A stretch of 64,000 nucleotides of DNA from Euptelea pleiosperma (lineage: Eukaryota > Streptophyta > Magnoliopsida > Ranunculales > Eupteleaceae). The notes under the pieces were generated by a model. That model had not been told where the DNA came from and did no database searches. It saw nothing but the letters and a program-made list of their open reading frames with translations. The translations under genes and the position numbers were made by a program. Positions 59,340 through 64,000 of this stretch are shown here, piece by piece. Where the stretch lies: assembly GCA_035048495.1 (NCBI GenBank), contig CM068544.1, forward strand, positions 46,463,893 to 46,527,892. The letters are read 5' to 3'. Within the stretch, counting starts at the first letter, position 1; the number at the start of each line of letters is the position of its first letter.

Positions 59340-59545
59340 CGCTTATAAACCCGTGCTTGAAATGCTCCTCTCCTCTTCAAGTTCAGAACAAAAACAAATG
59401 TAGGTTTGGGAAAAAAAACCCATCCCCAAATCAAAGGGCGGTGGTGGGCGGCCGGCAACGAAATTCTGGTAAATTGGCCACCTATCACCATCGACCATCC
59501 TACCGGAGTCTCATGGCTGGCCGTCCACCACTTCGATATCATAGC
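59340..59545 (+). repeat. MY-family fragment
   Basis: GGTTTGGGAAAAAAAACCC, GGGCGGCCGGCAACG, CACCTATCACCATCGACC and GGAGTCTCATGGCTGGCCG in family order. Confidence 0.6.
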
Positions 59546-59779
59546 CTTACAAGATGAAACCAAGTGCCATTAAAGACGGGTAAGGAAGCATTGATGATAT
59601 TTTTTACTGGTTGCAGCATGCATGAAGAGCAATTTACAACCCCTATAGTAAAAGAACAATAAGAAACAGCATTTGCATTTAATACAGGTAAAAATAAACA
59701 GGGTTAAAGAAGATGTTACAGATCGTCCCAGTCATGATAGTAATGCTGTCACGGAAAGGGACATCAAGCATATAAGTGT

Positions 59780-59910
59780 TGTTACTCGCCACTTCGGCAA
59801 GTAAGTGGTGAGTGGTGGCTAACCGGCCATGAGACTCTGGTAGGTTGGTCATCGGTGATGGGTGGCCAACCCTGGGGGTATGTCAAAAACTTCCCCCCAA
59901 AAAAAAAATC
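59780..59910 (-). repeat. MY-family fragment, inverted
   Basis: GGTGGCTAACCGGCCATGAGAC, GGTTGGTCATCGGTGATGGG and GGGGGTATGTCAAAAACTTCCC, inverted relative to the previous copy. Confidence 0.6.
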
Positions 59911-60276
59911 AGTGCAAACAAAATCTTCGATTGATTTAAAACATGTATTATTTGCATTGGACCCATCCCTCCTTCCGGTCTTGGCCGTCAATTTAAGGAC
60001 TTAAAAGCTTGACATTAGTGGAGTTAATGGAGGTTTGGCCCTAAATGGAATGGAGTAAATGAAGCAAGAATGTTGCAGCAGAAGCCAAATAGTTTGGAGG
60101 TGACAGCGAAAAATAAATCATTCAAAAACAACCCCATCAACGTAACCACCAGGTGATAAAGGGGACAAAAACAAAAGATTATCACTAAAATTGTTAATCA
60201 ATCGTTGTTAAGAGAGTCATCTTCAATCCAATTCCCAAACTATATACCGGAACTACCTGTCCCCTTGCCAATTAAA

Positions 60277-60310
<34 letters not shown>

Positions 60311-60377
60311 GTCATGGTAGTTATAACGATAATTCTCCAACCCCGTTACGTTATATTGATCCCGTTGTAATGCTATT
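59911..60377. other. Unassigned intergenic stretch
   Basis: Contains the CT microsatellite at 60279-60307. No gene recognised. Confidence 0.4.
60279..60307. repeat. (CT)n microsatellite
   Basis: About 14 CT units. Confidence 0.9.
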
Positions 60378-60945
60378 CAAGGTTTTAAGGGGACCGTTAT
60401 AATGGACTGGGGGCGTTACCTTTTTTCTGTTATAATGGGGAAAAAACGCTCTACGGCAAAACGAAAAAATAACGGAAAAAATGGCACTGAAATTCAATTT
60501 TTGAATTTCAAAATTTCAAAAAAGGAAAAAAATGGAATGTAACTGAAAATAATGGAAAAAACGAAAAAAACAAATGGCTGTTTTTTCACAATTTTTTCCA
60601 GAAAATAACGCCGTTATTTTAGCTATAACGACCGTTATTTTTTGGGCATTTTAACGGTCCATAACATAATGGGGGAGGTCCGAATGCATTATAACGGCCG
60701 TTATTTTCGTTATAACAGCCATTTTTTATACCTTGATGCTATTTACCGAAAAATGGGATTTTTATAATAATGGCTGCTATTTTTGAAGAAATTTTTTTTA
60801 GCACTATCGAAGTTTTTTTTGAAAAATTATACAATATTAATATTCTGACTTTTTTTTTTACTGAGACATTACTGATGTGACCCGTTATTTGAGACGTAAT
60901 GGAACCGTTATACCTTATAATGGACCATTTAAAACCTTGCTTAAG
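60378..60945. mobile_element. Two adjacent AACGG-family copies
   Basis: The first, 60378-60738, is complete (AAGGTTTTAAGGGGACCG .. CCATTTTTTATACCTTG). The second, to 60945, keeps only a right half ending GGACCATTTAAAACCTTG. Confidence 0.65.
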
Positions 60946-61830
60946 GCTATTAATAGGCTGTCTGTTGGGCAAGATTTATCGAGGCCCAGCTTGGGCCCAT
61001 TAACATTTGAACAAGACCAAAACCATCATACAGTCCAACACTCCAAACCCAGTTCATGGTTGGCTGGATAACAACTTGTAACTGGGCCCACGCAAGCGGA
61101 AAAAAAACCAACTTGTAAATGGGCTTAGACAAGCATAAAAAGCCCAAGCCCCATGTTCTAAAAGACGAAGTCTGTCATTTTTCATAGCTATGTGTACTTT
61201 TTGAGCCAAGAAAAACTACACTAGTTATAAGTGAAAAGGTAAAATTAAGTTCGAGACGAACCTGCATGTCTATAAGTAACGCCTAAGATTAGGCTAGACT
61301 AGACCATTTCAATAAAAAAACCATCATGTTGGACCTCGCAATGTTCCAATTATGCTTACAAAAACTGAACCTGTGTTTGGTACACAAATCGGTATCTTCG
61401 GATCCGGCCCAAAAGTACTTGTGAAGATGGACCAGATTGGCCCAATTATTATCAAGCTTAACTGGGCTTGGGCCTAAATTTAGCCAAGCCTACGGGTACA
61501 AGGGCTCGATATAGTCCTGAACTTGGAGCCCAAAACATTCATAAGCTGGAGCTACAAGTAGCCTAACTTTAAACTACAAATGAAACTAAGCCCATCCTAA
61601 AATTAATTATCTAGCCATAAAATACCTTGGGGGCAGGGATGGCCCGGCCCAGGCCCGGATTTGTTGCAGCTCTTGAGCCCTTTTCGGTGTGTCACATGGT
61701 TAGGTATACATCATACATGACAAGGATCAAAACGTGACTTTTTATTTTTATTTATTTTTTGTTATCAGGATCAAAACGTGACTAGAACAAAGTTAAAATA
61801 CTCGGACTCCAGATTCTCACATAGGACCCC
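60946..61830. other. Intergenic stretch with GGCCC-rich repeats
   Basis: 60960-61150 and 61400-61680 contain GGCCCAG/CTGGGCC words like those at 28610-28760. No gene. Confidence 0.4.
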
Positions 61831-62094
61831 TCCCCAAAATGCCACGTGCACATTCTTCGGCCCACTGACTTTATGAATGTTGCCTACCCTTGGTGGACCT
61901 ACACACCAAAAATCCCATGGTGAAAATCAACATTGGGATGGGCCAATGTTGATCTTCACCCTAGGATGCGTGCATTATTTTGAGGTACTCAGATCCAAGT
62001 GTCAACGGCTAGAAATTACTAATCATGCTGATTTTTGGTTTGTAGGTCCACCTAGGGATGGGCCAAACATCCATACAGTCATTAGTCTCTTAGG
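61830..62094. mobile_element. FB-family foldback, diverged
   Basis: CCACGTGCACATTCTTCGG on the left; AATCATGCTGATTTTTGG and GGATGGGCCAAACATCC on the right, with a private palindrome CAACATTGGGATGGGCCAATG at the centre. Confidence 0.6.
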
Positions 62095-62384
62095 AGAAAA
62101 TTTTTGAAGCTGCGAAAGTTAGAAGCGGCAGTCATGCGCCAATTGGAGTCGGCCACCTGTACCGTGGTTAAGCTTTCCTTAACCGCAGGTAGTTTAATAA
62201 AATACAGTTTTTAATTAAAAAAAATAAAAAACCTTTTATCTCTCCTCAGTACTCCCCGATTCCGTAGGAGGAATCAGTCTTTCTTCTGAGTAACAAAAAT
62301 CGTGCTTCCAGATTTGAAAAAGTTTTGGGCATACATTGTTAAATATTTTTCCAAATTGAAATGGTTGATTTTTTTTTGGGTCGG

Positions 62385-62735
62385 GCTCCATTGACATATA
62401 AATGACAGGGACACAATATAAGCCAAGTCTCACATTGTTACAGGACTCTGACCGTACGGATGTTTGTCCTATCCAATGGTGGACCTACAGGCCAAAAATC
62501 AGCCTGATTAGTGATTTATAGGTGTTGGATCTTTGTACCTCAAATACTGCTCAAATTCCCACAGTTGAGATTAGCCCATGAAAATAAGTCCAATCCAAAG
62601 CCTACAAATCACTAATCAGGCTGATTTTTGGTTTGTAGGTCCACCATGGGATAGGACAAACATCCGTACGGTCAGAATCCTGTAGTAATGTGACACGTGG
62701 CTTATATTGTGTCCTTGTTATTTTTTTTTGCGTAA
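62385..62735. mobile_element. FB-family foldback MITE
   Basis: GGGTCGGGCTCCATTGAC and ACACAATATAAGCCAAG on the left; GACACGTGGCTTATATTGTGTCC on the right. Interior complete. Confidence 0.7.
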
Positions 62736-62774
62736 ACCAAATTGAAATGCTTGTTGCTGGTCGTGAAAAAGAAA

Positions 62775-63172
62775 GGGTCGTAACAAGGTATACCTGAGAT
62801 GTTTTCATTTGCGGAAGCGGCATTTTTGGTAGTCACCACTGCCATCTGGCCCCACTTACCGCATGGATGGATGTTTAGCCCACCCCTTAATAGACATTCA
62901 TACAAAAACTCAGCTTGTTTAATGATTTTTAACCGTTGGTTTTAGTACTCAAAAAATGGTTTCATTTAACGGCTATAAGAATGCCTTAAAATGTGCTAAA
63001 AAGTGTTAAAATCTATTGGTTATAGATTACCAATCAAGGTGATTTTTGGTCTGTATATCCACCAAGGGGTGGGATTAAACACCCATGCGGTCAGTGGGCC
63101 CAAATGGCAGCGGTGACTACCAAAAATGCCGCTTCCGCAAATGAAACAGTTTCAGGCATACCTTGTTACATT
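62775..63172. mobile_element. TR-family foldback MITE, copy 5
   Basis: GGTCGTAACAAGGTATACCTG on the left, CAGGCATACCTTGTTACATTG on the right; ATTTGCGGAAGCGGCATTTTTGG and its complement next to them. Confidence 0.8.
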
Positions 63173-63560
63173 GTTTTCCAAAAGGACAAAACAATCGCGA
63201 AAAATAAAAAGAGATAGGAAGGGGAACTTGGCCGGTTGCTTGATTCCGAGACCTCCGGCACCGGCAAAGACAGGTGGCTTGATTCCGACATACCCGTTTT
63301 ACACCGACGAGAAGAGGTGGAGTGAAAAACGTTGAGATAGATTTGTTTGCAGTGAAAAACGGGAAGACGACTGATTCCTCCGACCGAATCGGGGAGGACT
63401 GAGGAGAGATAAAAATATTTTTTATTTTTTTTAATTGAAGACTGTACTTTATTAAACTACCTGCGGTTAAGGAAAGCTTAACCACGGTACAGGTGGTTGA
63501 CTCCAATTGGCGCATGACTGCCTCTTCTAACTTTCGCCGCTTCAAAATTTTTCTCATCTC

Positions 63561-63932
63561 TTAGTATGTGCCTCGTGGTGTTTTTTGGTGGTGCCCGGAT
63601 GCCAGGATCAAAAAATTTCTCCACTGATCGACTGGAGTAAAAGCCTCGTGAGCTAAAAATTTGCATTCAGACTGTCCGCTCGGAGCACATTTGTTCTCCA
63701 GCGGAGTCTTGGAAATAAATTTTTCTCGTTCCACACACACAGAGAGTAAAGACAACAAAAAGAAGGCAAAAAGCAAATGAAGGTATTTGCTGTGGAAAAT
63801 GAAGATCCATCATCGACAATATGCAAAAGGGACCCATATCTTACAACATTTCAAAGAAAGGAGAGGGAATTTTAGATTACATTGGATACATTACATCATA
63901 TATATTGGCCTGGTGGGCCTACTTATATAAAA
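63561..63932. other. Unassigned intergenic stretch
   Basis: No gene or repeat recognised; short frames only. Confidence 0.35.
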
Positions 63933-64000
63933 CTAGTGGGTGGCCTGTGCCCATGACACTCCCCAATCGACAAAGCATTTGTCAAAATTGAGTGTGAGTG
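63933..64000 (-). mobile_element. Helitron-like unit (3' end), cut by the window edge
   Basis: CTAGTGGGTGGCCTGTGCCC then GACAAAGCATTTGTCAAAATTG, as in the C units of the 5404-7993 array and the solo copy at 42641. The preceding base is A. The 5' end lies beyond the window. Confidence 0.7.

Larger units (their letters stand above)
62095..63560. mobile_element. 1.5-kb element with about 190-bp inverted ends and two nested MITEs
   Basis: 62095-62292 and 63363-63560 are inverted copies (GCGAAAGTTAGAAG, GGCAGTCATGCGCCAATTGG, GGTTAAGCTTTCCTTAACCG). Between them are an FB element (about 62385-62735) and a TR element (62775-63172), plus 190 bp of unique sequence. No transposase. Confidence 0.7.

Noticed and set aside
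1..64000. LTR retrotransposons
   Set aside because: No gag/pol reading frames, primer-binding site or paired long terminal repeats could be recognised. The longest direct duplication (R-S) has no TG..CA ends.

Overview
The window is nuclear DNA of a flowering plant. It has few genes, pyrimidine-rich leaders, a multi-exon gene with GT..AG introns, gene families that act in cuticle or suberin synthesis and in plastids, and dense small transposable elements between and inside genes. The lineage cannot be fixed from the sequence alone. No CRISPR array, rRNA, functional tRNA, operon or organelle segment was seen.

Four protein genes are supported. (1) 11150-12694 (+) is an intronless CYP86A1-type cytochrome P450, a fatty-acid omega-hydroxylase. 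(2) 16556-26493 (-) is a ten-exon PHT4/SLC17-type plastid anion (phosphate) transporter. All splice sites were resolved by eye and give an unbroken 534-residue protein. (3) 36636-37766 (+) is a single-exon C2H2-like zinc-finger protein. Its C-terminal half resembles the PARP-like plant family. (4) 49019-51390 (-) is a two-exon GPAT6-type glycerol-3-phosphate sn-2 acyltransferase of cutin synthesis. Genes 1 and 4 act in successive steps of aliphatic polyester (cutin/suberin) precursor synthesis and lie about 36 kb apart.

Nearly everything else is repetitive. From left to right: 1-5400 holds an AACGG-rich element, a hAT MITE with a perfect 8-bp target duplication, and a segmental tandem duplication. 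5404-7993 is a head-to-tail array of about 12 Helitron-like units with an 836-bp A-B-C-D higher-order period. 8000-11100 holds scattered MITEs and the CYP86A promoter. 13.3-15.9 kb is a large nested palindrome. 16.5-26.5 kb is the transporter gene, with MITEs in its introns. 26.6-36.3 kb is a dense set of foldback elements, including a 1.4-kb element with long inverted repeats. 36.6-37.8 kb is the zinc-finger gene. 38-49 kb is repeats, a solo Helitron copy, a Harbinger-like MITE and a second hAT MITE. 49-51.4 kb is GPAT6. 51.5-64 kb is repeats, a LINE remnant, a tRNA-derived insertion nested in an older repeat, a 1.5-kb inverted-repeat element and the start of another Helitron copy.

Family names used below are working labels. 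FB is a foldback family with G-box (CACGTG) in its arms. TR has termini reading TGTAACAAG. AACGG is a family dense in that motif. MY contains GACATACCCC. GC contains GCCTAAGGC. Z contains GGTCAGAA/GGGTC. Edges of repeats are approximate unless a target duplication is given.
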